Source: Haloarcula rara
GTDB lineage: Archaea > Halobacteriota > Halobacteria > Halobacteriales > Haloarculaceae
Reading direction: 5' to 3'
Length of the DNA: 64,000 bases
Assembly (NCBI RefSeq): GCF_029338235.1
Contig: NZ_CP119785.1
Span: forward strand, 2,914,001-2,978,000
The position numbers and the translations under genes are program-made. The first letter of the stretch is position 1, and each line of letters opens with the position of its first letter. Of the stretch, positions 18,752 through 29,443 are shown one piece after another. Under the pieces are notes generated by a model that was given only the letters and a program-made list of their open reading frames with translations, was not told the DNA's origin and ran no database searches.

Positions 18752-19543
18752 ATGCGAGTGGAGCAACTGGGCGAAGGGGAACCCGATATCGCCGTCGTCG
18801 GCGGCATTCACGGCGACGAGCCCTGTGGCCGTAACGGCATCGAGGCGGTGCTGTCGGACCCGCCCGCAGTGTCCCAGCCCGTGAAGTTCATCGTGGTCAA
18901 CGAGCGAGCGCTGGCGGCGGGCGAGCGCTACCTCGAACTCGACCTGAATCGCGTGTTTCCGGGCGACCCCGGAAGCGACGTCTACGAGATGCGCCTGGCC
19001 GCCGAGCTAGCCGAGGAACTGCAGGGATGTACCGTCCTCTCCCTGCACTCCACGCAGTCCTACGACGGCATGTTCGCGCTGGTCGACGAAATAACTGACC
19101 TGGCCCGGGAGGTCTGCCCGAGGCTCTCGGTCGACGCGGTCGTCCGAACCAAGGGGAACAACGAGGGGCGGCTGTTCTCGGTCGCCCCGTCGGCCATCGA
19201 AATCGAGTGTGGCTACCAGGGGTCGCCCGAGGCCGCCGCGAACGCGGAGCAGGTCATCCGGGAGTTCCTGGCCGCGCTGGACGTTACGGACGAGCCGTCA
19301 CCGGTCCGGAACGAGTCGCTCCCGGTGTTCCAGCTGGGCGGTCCAATCCCCAAGGACGCCGCCGCCGACGAGTACGAGGTGTTCGTCCAGAATTTCCAGG
19401 AGGTCGCCGCGGGCGACCCAATCGCCGCGGCGGACGGGGAGACGATCTACGCCGACGAGACGTTCCATCCCGTTCTGCTCTCTGCCGAGGGGTACAGGGA
19501 CGTCTTCGGCTACATGGGGAGTCACGTCGGGACGCTGGACTAG
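18752..19543 (+). CDS. succinylglutamate desuccinylase/aspartoacylase family protein
   Basis: A 263-residue zinc hydrolase of the M14/AstE-AspA group. GGIHGDEPCGRNGIEA gives the HxxE zinc ligands, ELDLNRVFPGDPGS the substrate-binding DLNR segment, VLSLHSTQSYDG the third zinc ligand His, and IEIECGYQGS a distal Glu. It should cleave an N-acyl amino acid amide bond. The C-terminal 90 residues form a small beta domain usual in the family. The exact substrate is unknown. Confidence 0.85.
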   Translation: MRVEQLGEGEPDIAVVGGIHGDEPCGRNGIEAVLSDPPAVSQPVKFIVVNERALAAGERYLELDLNRVFPGDPGSDVYEMRLAAELAEELQGCTVLSLHSTQSYDGMFALVDEITDLAREVCPRLSVDAVVRTKGNNEGRLFSVAPSAIEIECGYQGSPEAAANAEQVIREFLAALDVTDEPSPVRNESLPVFQLGGPIPKDAAADEYEVFVQNFQEVAAGDPIAAADGETIYADETFHPVLLSAEGYRDVFGYMGSHVGTLD

Positions 19544-19560
19544 CCGGGGTCAGCTATCCT

Positions 19561-20013
19561 TCAGGCGTCCTCGGGCGCCTCGAACTCGACCATCGTGAGG
19601 TCCCGGTCCAGCATGCAGTAGTCGTGTGGCGGGTCGCCCAGCACGTCGCTGATGCGGTACTCGGTGTCGAAATCAGCGCCCTTGGGCTCGCAGTAGGGGT
19701 GGCTCGGACACTCCGTGTGCGGACAGGGGCCGGCCAGTTCGGCCTTGCTGCCGGCGAAGGCGCCCTTGGTCGGGACGTTCACCCGGATAGCGGCGGGCTC
19801 GACCTCGACGGCGCGGACGCCCCTCTCATGGACTGCACAGTCGAGCGTCTGGCCGCTCTCGCGGACCTCGGTGATTCGATACCGGCGACCTGGCGTGAGA
19901 TTCAGGCACTGGTCCCGATAGGGACACCCTGCACACCCCGACGCCTCGCCGTGGTAGACGAACTCCTCGTCGACCTCGGCGAGCCGGGTGCCGACGAGCG
20001 TGACTGTAGCCAT
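19561..20013 (-). CDS. UPF0179 family cysteine-rich protein
   Basis: A 150-residue archaeal protein with eight cysteines, in the pattern CAGCPYRDQC at about 27-36 and CPHTECPSHPYC near 96-107. Such spacing suggests metal or Fe-S binding. It matches the archaeal UPF0179 family, whose function is not known. It converges on the aspartoacylase-family gene 17 bp away and is followed upstream by DUF5820. Confidence 0.85.
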   Translation of the reverse strand: MATVTLVGTRLAEVDEEFVYHGEASGCAGCPYRDQCLNLTPGRRYRITEVRESGQTLDCAVHERGVRAVEVEPAAIRVNVPTKGAFAGSKAELAGPCPHTECPSHPYCEPKGADFDTEYRISDVLGDPPHDYCMLDRDLTMVEFEAPEDA

Positions 20014-20045
20014 GGCTGACTGTAGAAGGGGCGCGAACGTAAGTG

Positions 20046-20423
20046 TCAGGCTCGGCCTGTCAGTTCGTCCAGTTCGTCCAGATACGCCTCGCGGGGCACC
20101 TGGTACAGCGACCGGAAGTCGAACTCGCCGGCAGCGAAGTCGTTTGCGAGCGTTACCGCGGCTTCGACGGCCCGCTCGCGGTCAGCCACAACCTCGGCCT
20201 GGTGGTCCACCTCCGGTTCCAGGTAGAAGGTCACGTACCAGTCCTCACCGGAGCGGTCGGCGCCGGGGCGACGGGTCCGCTTGCCGTGGGTGAGATAGAT
20301 GGTCGGCAGGCACGGGGCGGGGAAGGCCTCGCTGTCGAAGACGTCGGGACGGTACGCGAGGATGAGTTCCGTCTCGGTCTGGTTCCACACCGTCCAGTCC
20401 TCGGCCAGCGCCTCTGTGTCCAT
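20046..20423 (-). CDS. DUF5820 family protein
   Basis: About 125 residues, acidic, with a central beta-rich DWYVTFYLEPEVDHQAEVV segment and a C-terminal helical EAYLDELDELTG. It matches the halobacterial DUF5820 pattern. The ATG at 20423 is chosen; an in-frame TTG at 20450 is possible because a minus-strand TATA-like element (20481-20490) lies about 35 bp before it. Co-directional with UPF0179, 32 bp upstream of that gene. Function unknown. Confidence 0.7.
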   Translation of the reverse strand: MDTEALAEDWTVWNQTETELILAYRPDVFDSEAFPAPCLPTIYLTHGKRTRRPGADRSGEDWYVTFYLEPEVDHQAEVVADRERAVEAAVTLANDFAAGEFDFRSLYQVPREAYLDELDELTGRA

Positions 20424-20858
20424 ACTCGGGGGCTGTGGCTCGGCGGTCAATACGCTGTCGGCTGTCCCCGGCTCCGATTGCTTATAAACTACATACCAGA
20501 ATACTGCTTTGGTATACCATACCGGCGCTCTGCCGTCTCTCGGTTAACCCGTAGATATCCGGGTAAGATTCCCGGTGTTTTATGTACTGTGGCAAAAGGC
20601 TCTTATTGTTGAAGCTCTCATGTGATAAATAGTATCGGAACCACAGTCGAAGGCTGTCGCCCGTTACCAGGAGGGTGGAGCGGTACCGTCCCACCCCGCC
20701 AGCATTCACATGGTATCGCTTGCCAAACGGCCCGAACGGACGGGTCATGCCGCGGCTCCCGCTGATTCCCGGTCGGAGCGGCGGCTGTTACAGTTGGACT
20801 GTCCCCGAGGCGTTTGCGTGGCGTCGATTGCGTCGCGTGAAGAACTAATCGAGATAGC
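20424..20858. other. 435-bp intergenic and leader region before the prkA operon
   Basis: No convincing gene. The left part holds an inverted repeat ATACCA...TGGTAT (about 20492-20514). A TATA-like GATAAATAGTAT lies at about 20625-20637, which would give a leader of about 200 nt before the ATG at 20859, unusually long for this group. Inside that leader a 24-bp palindrome, GGGTGG...GGTACC...CCACCC (20673-20696), can form a strong hairpin. Small open frames on the minus strand look like chance. Confidence 0.5.
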
Positions 20859-22931
20859 ATGAGTCAGAACAAAGAGACACTAGAAGCACTGAGCCAGGAG
20901 TACCAGGACACGATTCCAGCGGACCTCCGGACCACCCGGACGTTCGACTGGTACCTCGACCAGCTGTACGAGGACCCACGAATCGCCCGCAACGCCCATC
21001 AGCGCGTGGCGGATATGTTCGACTACTACGGCACCGAGTACGACGAGGACGCCGGCGTCGTCGAGTACAAGATAGCCAGCGAGGACCCCATCACCGACGG
21101 CGAGAACACCTTCTACGGCCGGGAGGTCCACGAGGCCATTCACGAGTTCGTCAATAAGGTCAAGTCCGGCGCCCGTGGTCTGGGCCCGGAGAAACGCATC
21201 AAGCTCTTGCTGGGTCCGGTCGGCTCCGGGAAGTCCGACTTCGACCGACAGGTCCGGCGCTACTACGAGGACTACACCCGCGGCGACGAGGGTCGGATGT
21301 ACACGTTCCGCTGGACGAACCTCTGTGACGTCGTCCACGACCAGGACCCCGCCGACGATGTGGTCCGCTCGCCGATGAATCAGGACCCGCTCGTCTTGCT
21401 GCCACAGGACCAGCGCGAGAAGGTCATCGAGGACATCAACGAGGAGCTAGACGCTCCCTACACCATCCGCAACGAGCAGGACCTCGACCCGGCCTCGGAG
21501 TTCTACATGGACAGGCTACTGGCGTCCTACGACGACAACCTCCAGGAAGTGCTGGAGAACCACGTCGAGATAATACGGTTTGTCGCCGACGAGAACCAGC
21601 GCCAGGGTATCGAGACCTTCGAACCCAAGGACAAGAAAAACCAGGACGAGACCGAACTGACCGGCGACGTCAACTACTCGAAGATAGCCATCTACGGCGA
21701 GAGCGACCCCCGAGCGTTCGACTACTCGGGTGCGTTCTGTAACGCGAACCGCGGTATCTTCTCCGGCGAGGAGCTGCTCAAACTCCAGCGGGAGTTCCTC
21801 TATGACTTCCTGCACGCCAGTCAGGAACAGACCATCAAGCCGAAGAACAACCCCCGGATCGACATCGACCAGGTCATCGTCGGCCGGACGAACATGCCCG
21901 AGTACCGGGACAAGAAAGGCGACGAGAAGATGGAGGCTTTCAACGACCGGACCAAGCGCATCGACTTCCCCTATGTCCTCCAGTACGAGGAGGAAGCGAA
22001 GATATACCGGAAGATGCTCCGGAACGCCGACCTGCCGGACATCCAGGTCGAACCCCACACCCTGGAGATGGCCGGTCTCTTCGGCGTGCTGACCCGCATC
22101 GAGGAGCCCGACACCGAGTCGGTCGAGCTGGTCCAGAAGGCCAAGGCCTACAACGGCGAGATAGACGAAGCCGACGACATCGACGTCAAGAAGCTCCGCG
22201 AGGAGGCCGAACAGGCCGCCGATATCCGCGAGGGGATGGACGGCGTCTCGCCCCGCTTCATCGGCGACGAGATCGCCGAGGCCATCATGGACTCGATGCA
22301 TCGCTCGCGGACCTTCCTCTCGCCGCTGACGACGTTCAACCACCTGGAGGGGAACCTGGAGAACCACGGCTCCATCGACGCCGAGTCGTTCGACCAGTAC
22401 TACCGGTTCCTCGAACTGGTGCGCGAGGAGTACAAGGAGCGGGCCATCGAGGATGTGCGACACGCGCTGGCATACGACATGGACGAGATACAGCGCCAGG
22501 GCGAAAAGTACATGGACCACGTGATGGCCTACATCGACGACGACACCGTCGAGGACGAACTCACGGGCCGCGAACAGGAGCCCGACGAGCAGTTCCTGCG
22601 CTCTGTCGAGGAGAAGCTCAACCTCCCCGAGGACCGCAAGGACGACTTCCGCCAGGAAGTATCGAACTGGGTCTCCCGCCGTGCTCGCGAGGGTGACACT
22701 TTCAATCCACAGGACAACGACCGCCTGCGCCGCGCCCTGGAGCGTAAGCTCTGGGAGGACAAGAAACACAACATCAACTTCTCCGCGCTGGTCTCCAGCG
22801 GCGATATGGACGACGACGAGCGCAACCAGTGGATCGACGCCCTCATGGAACAGGGCTACTCCGAAGAGGGCGCGAAGGAAGTCCTCGAGTTCGCCGGCGC
22901 GGAGGTCGCCAAAAGCGAGATGGAGGAGTAG
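20859..22931 (+). CDS. prkA: PrkA family serine protein kinase
   Basis: A 690-residue protein of the PrkA/YeaG family: an AAA+-like domain with Walker A GPVGSGKS (119-126) and the PrkA-specific C-terminal domain (HTLEMAGLFGVLTRIEEPD onward, with FIGDEIAEAIMDSMHRS and a Glu/Asp/Arg-rich C-terminal helical tail). PrkA proteins occur with YeaH and SpoVR in stress and sporulation contexts of bacteria and in many haloarchaea. First gene of a four-gene operon: its stop (22929-22931) abuts the next ATG. Confidence 0.93.
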   Translation: MSQNKETLEALSQEYQDTIPADLRTTRTFDWYLDQLYEDPRIARNAHQRVADMFDYYGTEYDEDAGVVEYKIASEDPITDGENTFYGREVHEAIHEFVNKVKSGARGLGPEKRIKLLLGPVGSGKSDFDRQVRRYYEDYTRGDEGRMYTFRWTNLCDVVHDQDPADDVVRSPMNQDPLVLLPQDQREKVIEDINEELDAPYTIRNEQDLDPASEFYMDRLLASYDDNLQEVLENHVEIIRFVADENQRQGIETFEPKDKKNQDETELTGDVNYSKIAIYGESDPRAFDYSGAFCNANRGIFSGEELLKLQREFLYDFLHASQEQTIKPKNNPRIDIDQVIVGRTNMPEYRDKKGDEKMEAFNDRTKRIDFPYVLQYEEEAKIYRKMLRNADLPDIQVEPHTLEMAGLFGVLTRIEEPDTESVELVQKAKAYNGEIDEADDIDVKKLREEAEQAADIREGMDGVSPRFIGDEIAEAIMDSMHRSRTFLSPLTTFNHLEGNLENHGSIDAESFDQYYRFLELVREEYKERAIEDVRHALAYDMDEIQRQGEKYMDHVMAYIDDDTVEDELTGREQEPDEQFLRSVEEKLNLPEDRKDDFRQEVSNWVSRRAREGDTFNPQDNDRLRRALERKLWEDKKHNINFSALVSSGDMDDDERNQWIDALMEQGYSEEGAKEVLEFAGAEVAKSEMEE

Positions 22932-25214
22932 ATGAGCGGCGAGGAGTACATCGACCGCGCCGACGAGGCCCTCGACGCGACCTACGAGGAGCCGATGGCG
23001 CTTTCCGAGTACGTCGACACGCTCCTGGAGTCGCCAGGAATCGCCTCGCACGCCTCGAAGTACCTGCTCGCGGCCATCGAGACGGCGGGGACCCGGACCG
23101 TCATCGAGGAGGGCGACGAGAAGGAGCGCTACCGCTTCTTCGACGACCCGCACAACGACGGCGAGCACGCCATCCTGGGCAACACCGAGGTGCTCAACGC
23201 CTTCGTCGATGACCTCCGCTCTATCGCGGCGGGTCGGGGCAAAGACGAGAAAATCGTCTGGCTCGAGGGGCCAACCGCGACGGGCAAATCCGAGCTCAAG
23301 CGCTGTCTCATCAACGGCCTGCGCGAGTACTCCCGGACGCCGGAGGGACGCCGGTACACGGTGGAGTGGAACGTCGCGGGCGCCGGCGGCAGCGACAGCG
23401 CCCTGACCTACGGCGACACGCCCATCCAGGACGAGGACGACTGGTACGAGAGCCCCGTCCAGGTCCACCCGCTGGCGGTCTTTCCGAAGGACGTCCGCGA
23501 GGACCTGCTGGCCGAAATAAACGACCGACTCGACGACCACATCGAGGTCCGCGTCGAGGGTGAACTGGACCCCTTCTCGCGGGAGGCGTACAACTTCCTG
23601 GAGGAGCAGTACCGACGGGCCGGCGAGGAGAACCTCTTCTCCGCCGTCACCGACCCCTCGCATCTGCGAGTCAAGAACTTCGTCGTCGACGTGGGTCGGG
23701 GAATCGGCATCCTCCACTCGGAGGACGAAGGGACGCCCAAAGAACGGCTCGTGGGGTCATGGATGCACGGAATGCTCCGCGAACTCGACTCGCGGGGCCG
23801 GAAGAACCCCCAGGCGTTCTCCTACGACGGCGTGCTCTCACAGGGCAACGGCCTGCTGACGGTCGTCGAGGACGCCGCCCAGCACGCCGACCTGCTCCAG
23901 AAGCTGCTGAACGTCCCCGACGAGAGCCGCGTCAAGCTGGACAAGGGCATCGGGATGGACGTCGACACGCAGCTTGTCATCATCTCCAACCCCGACCTGG
24001 AGGCCCAGCTCAATCAGCACGCCGACCGGGAGGGCCAGGACCCGCTGAAAGCCCTCAAGCGCCGGCTCGACAAACACGAGTTCACCTACCTGACGAACCT
24101 CTCGCTCGAGTCGCAGTTGCTACGACGGGAGCTCACGAACGAGACCAGCGTCTGGGACCCGGACTCCTGGGAGGAACTGGAGACGTGGATTCAGGAGCCG
24201 GTGCGCGTCGCTGTCAGGGACGACCTCGACACGCCGACGGAGAAGGACATCGCGCCCCACACTATCGAGGCAGCAGCGCTCTACGCGGTGGTCTCCCGGC
24301 TTGACAGCTCGACTGTCCCCGCTGGACTGGACCTCGTCGAGAAGGCGCTCCTCTTCGACCGCGGGTACCTGATGGAGGGCGACGAGCGCGTCGACATCGG
24401 CGACTACGACGTCGAGATAACGCCCACGGACGGCGACCACGGCATCCCCGTGACCTACGTCCGTGACGTCGTGGCCGACCTGCTCCACGAAGCGCAGGAC
24501 CGCCACCACCCGGACCTGCCAGTTGAACACGTCATCATGCCGCGGGACGTGTTAAACGCCATCGCCGAGGGGCTACAGGACGCGCCGGTGTTCTCGCCCG
24601 GCGAGGCGACCGAGTACGAGGAGCGCGTGGTGCCAGTGAAAAACTACATCTTCGGCGAACAGGAGCAGGACGTGCTGGCCGCCCTGATGCGTGACAAGCG
24701 CGTCGACGAGTCGACGGTCGAGGAGTACATCGAGCAGGTGTACGCCTGGGCCTCCGACGAGCAGCTAGAGAACGAGCGTGGAGAGTACGTCGACCCGGAC
24801 CCGCTGAAGATGAAGGTGTTCGAGATAGAACACCTGGGTCGCTTCGACGAGAAGAACTACGAGGGCAACGAGGCCGACCACGCGGTCACGAAGTTCCGCA
24901 CCGACAAGATAATCACGGCGCTGAACCGCCACGCGTGGCAGCGCCGCGACGAGGAGTTCCGCGTCGGCGACGTCTCGCCCAAGGAGATTCCGGTCATCAA
25001 GACCGTCCTTGGCAGCCACGACTGGGACGACGTCAGGCGGACCTACGAGGACTTCGACCCACAGCAGTGGGACAACCCGCCGTCGGGCACCGAGACGGCC
25101 GCGCTCAAAGCAGAGACTATCCAGAACATGATGGAGATGCACGGCTACAGCGAGGCGGCCGCGGAACTGACAAGCCGCCACGTCATGAGCCAGGTGAGCT
25201 ACAGATGGGACTGA
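22932..25214 (+). CDS. second PrkA-type AAA+ protein
   Basis: A 760-residue PrkA relative with Walker A GPTATGKS (113-120), an [22 protein letters not shown]-terminal segment, and [29 protein letters not shown], which resembles the PrkA sensor/Walker B region. It diverges strongly from the first PrkA in the C-terminal half. It is probably a paralogue that hetero-oligomerises with or regulates the first. It directly follows prkA with no gap and overlaps yeaH by 10 bp. Confidence 0.9.
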   Translation: MSGEEYIDRADEALDATYEEPMALSEYVDTLLESPGIASHASKYLLAAIETAGTRTVIEEGDEKERYRFFDDPHNDGEHAILGNTEVLNAFVDDLRSIAAGRGKDEKIVWLEGPTATGKSELKRCLINGLREYSRTPEGRRYTVEWNVAGAGGSDSALTYGDTPIQDEDDWYESPVQVHPLAVFPKDVREDLLAEINDRLDDHIEVRVEGELDPFSREAYNFLEEQYRRAGEENLFSAVTDPSHLRVKNFVVDVGRGIGILHSEDEGTPKERLVGSWMHGMLRELDSRGRKNPQAFSYDGVLSQGNGLLTVVEDAAQHADLLQKLLNVPDESRVKLDKGIGMDVDTQLVIISNPDLEAQLNQHADREGQDPLKALKRRLDKHEFTYLTNLSLESQLLRRELTNETSVWDPDSWEELETWIQEPVRVAVRDDLDTPTEKDIAPHTIEAAALYAVVSRLDSSTVPAGLDLVEKALLFDRGYLMEGDERVDIGDYDVEITPTDGDHGIPVTYVRDVVADLLHEAQDRHHPDLPVEHVIMPRDVLNAIAEGLQDAPVFSPGEATEYEERVVPVKNYIFGEQEQDVLAALMRDKRVDESTVEEYIEQVYAWASDEQLENERGEYVDPDPLKMKVFEIEHLGRFDEKNYEGNEADHAVTKFRTDKIITALNRHAWQRRDEEFRVGDVSPKEIPVIKTVLGSHDWDDVRRTYEDFDPQQWDNPPSGTETAALKAETIQNMMEMHGYSEAAAELTSRHVMSQVSYRWD

Positions 25215-26524
25215 AAGACGACCTCGAACGGTACCGCGAAGTGGGCGAAGAGCGCCGACAGGACCTGGCGGAGTTCATCCAGTACGGCGACCTCGGGCAG
25301 TCGCGTGGCGACGAGGTGAAGATACCCATCAAGATCGTCAACCTCCCAGAGTTCGCCTACGACCAGCGCGACAAGGGTGGTGTCGGCCAGGGGGAGGGCG
25401 CCGAGGAGGGCGACCCCGTCGGCCAGCCACAGCCCCAGCCCGGGGACGGCGAGGAGGGCGAGGACGGCGAGCCCGGCGAGGAGGGCGGCGAACACGAGTA
25501 CTACGAGATGGACCCCGAGGAGTTCGCCCAGGAGCTCGACGAACAGCTCGGGCTGGACCTCGACCCCAAAGGGAAGAAGGTCATCGAGGAGAAGGAGGGC
25601 GACTTCACGGACATCACCCGTTCGGGGCCGTCCTCGACGCTGGACTTCGAGCGGCTGTTCAAGAAGGGGCTCAAGCGCAAGCTGGCGATGGACTTCGACG
25701 AGGAGTACATCCGCGAGGCGCTGAAAGTCGATGGATGGGGGCCGGCCACCGTCTTCGAGTGGGCCCGCGAACAGAACATCCCGGTCTCGAAGGCGTGGAT
25801 AGAGGACGCCTACGACGACCTGCCGACCGACGAGAAATCGACGTGGCGTTCCATCGAGCAGATGGAGGCCGAGGTCGAAAAAGTCGACACCTCGACGCGC
25901 ATCCGCCGGGAGGGGGTCGACCAGATTCCGTTCCGCCGTGAGGACGAGCGCTACCGCTACCCGGAGGTCGTCGAGGAGCGCGAGAAGAACGTCGTCGTCG
26001 TCAACATCCGCGACGTGTCCGGCTCGATGCGCCAGAAGAAGCGGGAGCTGGTCGAACGCACCTTCACGCCGCTTGACTGGTATCTCCAGGGCAAGTACGA
26101 CAACGCCGAGTTCGTCTACATCGCCCACGACGCCGACGCCTGGGAGGTCGACCGCGAGGAGTTCTTCGGCATCCGGTCGGGCGGGGGCACCCGCATCTCC
26201 AGCGCCTACGAAGTGGCTGCGGAGGTCCTCGAAGAGGAGTACCCCTGGAGCGAGTGGAACCGCTACGTCTTCGCCGCCGGCGACAGCGAGAACTCCTCGA
26301 ACGACACCGAGGAGCGGGTCATCCCGATGATGGAGGAGATACCGGCGAACCTCCACGCCTACGTGGAGACCCAGCCGTCGGGCAACGCAATCAACGCGAC
26401 CCACGCCGAGGAGGTCGAGCGGAACTTCCGCGACTCGGACAACGTCGCGGTCGCCTACGTCACCTCGCCGGAGGACGTTGTCGACGCGATCTACGAGATC
26501 CTCAGCACGGAGGAGTCAGAATGA
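25205..26524 (+). CDS. yeaH: YeaH/YhbH (UPF0229) family VWA-like protein
   Basis: A 439-residue protein. After an acidic, Gly-rich low-complexity stretch (about 65-105), the C-terminal half has a von Willebrand A fold: [20 protein letters not shown] supplies the MIDAS DxSxS, and [20 protein letters not shown] and [13 protein letters not shown] supply further MIDAS loops. The family partners PrkA and SpoVR. It starts at ATG 25205 inside the end of the preceding gene; its TGA overlaps the next ATG (ATGA), indicating translational coupling. Confidence 0.93.
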   Translation: MGLKDDLERYREVGEERRQDLAEFIQYGDLGQSRGDEVKIPIKIVNLPEFAYDQRDKGGVGQGEGAEEGDPVGQPQPQPGDGEEGEDGEPGEEGGEHEYYEMDPEEFAQELDEQLGLDLDPKGKKVIEEKEGDFTDITRSGPSSTLDFERLFKKGLKRKLAMDFDEEYIREALKVDGWGPATVFEWAREQNIPVSKAWIEDAYDDLPTDEKSTWRSIEQMEAEVEKVDTSTRIRREGVDQIPFRREDERYRYPEVVEEREKNVVVVNIRDVSGSMRQKKRELVERTFTPLDWYLQGKYDNAEFVYIAHDADAWEVDREEFFGIRSGGGTRISSAYEVAAEVLEEEYPWSEWNRYVFAAGDSENSSNDTEERVIPMMEEIPANLHAYVETQPSGNAINATHAEEVERNFRDSDNVAVAYVTSPEDVVDAIYEILSTEESE

Positions 26525-28554
26525 ACGACGACAGATTCCGGAAACAGCGCATCGCCGACGAACTAGCGGAGCCGGTCAGCGAGGCGAGCAACCTCGCCGA
26601 GCGGCTGGGGCTGACCCCGTACCCGGTGAACTACTGGGTGGTCGACTACGACGAGATGAACGAGCTTATCGCCTACGGCGGGTTCCAGAAGCGCTACCCG
26701 CACTGGCGCTGGGGGATGCAGTACGACCGCCAGCAGAAACAGGGCCAGTTCCTCGGCGGGAAGGCCTTCGAGATCGTCAACAACGACGACCCCTCGCATG
26801 CCTTCCTGCAGGAGTCAAACACCCTGGCCGACCAGAAGGCGGTCATCACCCACGTCGAGGCCCACGCGGACTTCTTCGCGAACAACGAGTGGTTCGGCCT
26901 CTTCAGCGACGGGGCGCCGCCGCGGGCGGCGGGCAGCGAAGACGACGGCCGCGGGCCGGACGCCGCGGGCATGCTCGCTCGCCACGGTGACACCATCCGG
27001 GAGTATATGCAGGACCCCGACATCGACCGGAGCGAGGTCGAGCGCTTTATCGACCACGTCCTCTGTCTGGAGGACAACATCGACCAGCACCAGCCGTATC
27101 GTCCGGTCGAGACGGCCCGCGATAGGTTAGAGGAGATAGAGGGCGTCGACGTCACCGACCAGCTCGACGAGCTGGACCTCTCCGAGGAGGTCAAACGCCA
27201 GGTGTTCGACGACGAGTGGCTGGACGCCCAGTCAGACGAGGACAACGGCGCGACGTTCCCGTCCCAGCCGGAGAAGGACGTGCTCGGGTTCATCCGCAAA
27301 CACGGGATGGCCTACGACGAGGACGCCGAGAAGGCGGTCGAGATGACCGATTGGCAGAACGACGTCCTCGAACTCATGCGTCGGGAGGCGTACTACTTCG
27401 CCCCCCAGAAGATGACGAAGGTGATGAACGAGGGGTGGGCCGCCTACTGGGAGTCGCTGATGATGACCGGCGAGCGCTTCGCCGGCGACGATGAGTTCAT
27501 CCTCTACTCGGACCACATGGCCCAGGTGCTTGGCTCGCCGGGGCTGAACCCCTACAAGCTGGGCCTCGAGATATGGGAGTACGTCGAGAACACCGAGAAC
27601 CGTCGGGAGGTCGTCGAGCGGCTGCTCCGGACCGAGGGCATCACCTGGCGGACGTTCCACGACGTCGTGGACTTCACCGAGGTCCAGGACCACCTCGAAC
27701 CGCCGACGTGGTTGCAAAACGTCGCCGGCCACGTCGACGAACTCGACCCCGAGGACCCCAGAATCGACGCCGAGGGACTCGTTGCGGCCCGTGAGGGCGA
27801 GTTCGACGTGGCGAAGTACCCCTGGAAGGTGCTGACCTACGAGGGGCTGGCCCAACGGCACTACTCGCTGGTCAAGCCCCAGTATCGGGGCTTCGTCTCC
27901 CGTGTCGGCCAGGCCGAACTGGAGCGGGTCTCCAGGTACATGTTCGACGATTCCCGATACGACAGCGTCGCCGAGGCGCTCTCCGACGTGGAGTACACTC
28001 GCGGCTGGGACCGGATGCGCGAGATTCGCGAGAGCCACAACGACGTGACCTTCCTCGACGAGTTTCTCACCCAGGAGTTCGTCGACGACAACGACTACTT
28101 CACCTACGAGTACACCCACGCCTCCGGCGACTACCGGGTCACCTCGACGGACCACCAGGACGTAAAGAAGAAGCTGATGCTCTCGTTTACGAACTTCGGC
28201 AAGCCCACCGTCGTGGTCCAGGACGGCAACTACCGGAACCGCAACGAGCTGCTGCTCGCTCACCAGTACAACGGCATCATGCTCGACCGCAACCAGGCCA
28301 CGGAGGTGCTCAAACGCGTCTTCGAACTGTGGGGCCGGCCGGTGAACCTCCTGACCATCGTCAAGGAGTTCGACGACCACGACATCGAGGTCGCCAAGCG
28401 CCGTGACCGCGAGCCCGAACCCGAAGAGGTCGGGAAACGGCTCCGGTACGACGGGGAGGAAGTGACGGTCGACGACGTCCAGTGGAGCGACGTAGAGCAT
28501 CTCGCGGCGACTGATATCGACTACAACACGAAGCCCGACGAGTGGCTGGCCTGA
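26521..28554 (+). CDS. spoVR: SpoVR family protein
   Basis: A 677-residue SpoVR/YcgB homologue. Family-typical segments are [67 protein letters not shown] (the HxM-like core with conserved Asn-Glu-Gly-Trp-Ala) and a C-terminal [22 protein letters not shown]. The biochemical function is unsettled. Last gene of the prkA-prkA2-yeaH-spoVR operon, coupled by the ATGA overlap. Confidence 0.95.
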   Translation: MNDDRFRKQRIADELAEPVSEASNLAERLGLTPYPVNYWVVDYDEMNELIAYGGFQKRYPHWRWGMQYDRQQKQGQFLGGKAFEIVNNDDPSHAFLQESNTLADQKAVITHVEAHADFFANNEWFGLFSDGAPPRAAGSEDDGRGPDAAGMLARHGDTIREYMQDPDIDRSEVERFIDHVLCLEDNIDQHQPYRPVETARDRLEEIEGVDVTDQLDELDLSEEVKRQVFDDEWLDAQSDEDNGATFPSQPEKDVLGFIRKHGMAYDEDAEKAVEMTDWQNDVLELMRREAYYFAPQKMTKVMNEGWAAYWESLMMTGERFAGDDEFILYSDHMAQVLGSPGLNPYKLGLEIWEYVENTENRREVVERLLRTEGITWRTFHDVVDFTEVQDHLEPPTWLQNVAGHVDELDPEDPRIDAEGLVAAREGEFDVAKYPWKVLTYEGLAQRHYSLVKPQYRGFVSRVGQAELERVSRYMFDDSRYDSVAEALSDVEYTRGWDRMREIRESHNDVTFLDEFLTQEFVDDNDYFTYEYTHASGDYRVTSTDHQDVKKKLMLSFTNFGKPTVVVQDGNYRNRNELLLAHQYNGIMLDRNQATEVLKRVFELWGRPVNLLTIVKEFDDHDIEVAKRRDREPEPEEVGKRLRYDGEEVTVDDVQWSDVEHLAATDIDYNTKPDEWLA

Positions 28555-28739
28555 ACGTCGGGTAGTCCCCGGAAGCGCTCCTGTTGACAAGAAATCATGT
28601 GTCTCTGCCGGCTGGACGGCCGCTATCCGAACCAACGACAACGCGGTGTTCGCCCTCGTTCAGAAAGCCGGCTCGCCGGTCGAAACCGTCGATAGCTTCT
28701 TGTAGTCTTTCGACCAATAAATTTAATAACTAACTCGAA

Positions 28740-29399
28740 ATGCCAACCCTCTATGGGGTCCTCAGCGTGGAGCCAGACGCGGACGAGCAGGCCATCGTCC
28801 GCGCGTACCGCAAACAGGTGAAACGCCACCATCCGGACGTCACCGACGAACCAGACGCTGGCACACAGTTCCAGCGCATCACTACGGCGAAAGAAGTGCT
28901 CACTGACGCGGACGAACGGGCACGCTACGACCGACTGGGTCATGAGACGTACGCGAGGCGATATCTGGACGACAGCTGGGTGGTCGAGGAGACAACAGCG
29001 CCGACGGTCGACAGCAGCACTGCCGCCAGTGAGACCATCAGCGAGGCCGCCCAGCGGATGGCAAACGAGACGGCACAGGCAGCGACAGCGTCCAGCACCC
29101 CACAGCAGGCCGACCGACAGGACGGCTACGCCACGGCGTCAGAGTTCTACCGACCGGGCCAGCGTGTCGGTGTCGAATCCAGGGGTGGACTCGGACGAAC
29201 GCTCGCCGCCGTCCGCGACGTGCTCCCCTGGGTGCTGGCCCATCTGGTACTCTTGGGGGGCGCTATCACGCTGGTGGCAGTGTTGTTGACCGCTGGCGGC
29301 GGGGTCCCGTCGGTTGCGACGCTCTTCGTCGCCGGCGCGATGGTCGTAGCCACTGCCGGCGTGTCGGCGCTGCATCTCAGTGCGGCGCTGTTCCGGTAG
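28740..29399 (+). CDS. J-domain protein with C-terminal membrane helices
   Basis: A 219-residue protein. The first 65 residues are a J domain with an intact HPD motif (KRHHPDVTDEPD), so it should stimulate an Hsp70. A Ser/Thr/Ala-rich linker is followed by two hydrophobic helices (VLPWVLAHLVLLGGAITLVAVLL and VATLFVAGAMVVATAGVSAL). It is a membrane-anchored co-chaperone rather than a canonical DnaJ: no Gly/Phe or zinc-finger region. A TATA-like AAATTTAAT lies just upstream. Confidence 0.88.
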   Translation: MPTLYGVLSVEPDADEQAIVRAYRKQVKRHHPDVTDEPDAGTQFQRITTAKEVLTDADERARYDRLGHETYARRYLDDSWVVEETTAPTVDSSTAASETISEAAQRMANETAQAATASSTPQQADRQDGYATASEFYRPGQRVGVESRGGLGRTLAAVRDVLPWVLAHLVLLGGAITLVAVLLTAGGGVPSVATLFVAGAMVVATAGVSALHLSAALFR

Positions 29400-29443
29400 C
29401 CCCAAAGGGAAACCCGTTTTTCCACCGGTCTCGAAGCCGAGGT

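Noticed and set aside
20482..20860. Minus-strand small proteins in the prkA leader
   Set aside because: Weak codon bias, no promoter and no recognisable motifs; the region is better explained as leader and promoter.
21516..23717. A 733-codon open frame on the minus strand opposite prkA
   Set aside because: It is the antisense shadow of a high-GC coding region: Val/Leu/Asp/Gly-rich composition without family motifs, and it lies fully under two well-supported genes.
20859..28554. The PrkA-YeaH-SpoVR cluster as a new system
   Set aside because: The prkA-yeaH-spoVR association is widespread in bacteria and known in haloarchaea; only the second PrkA paralogue is noted as unusual.
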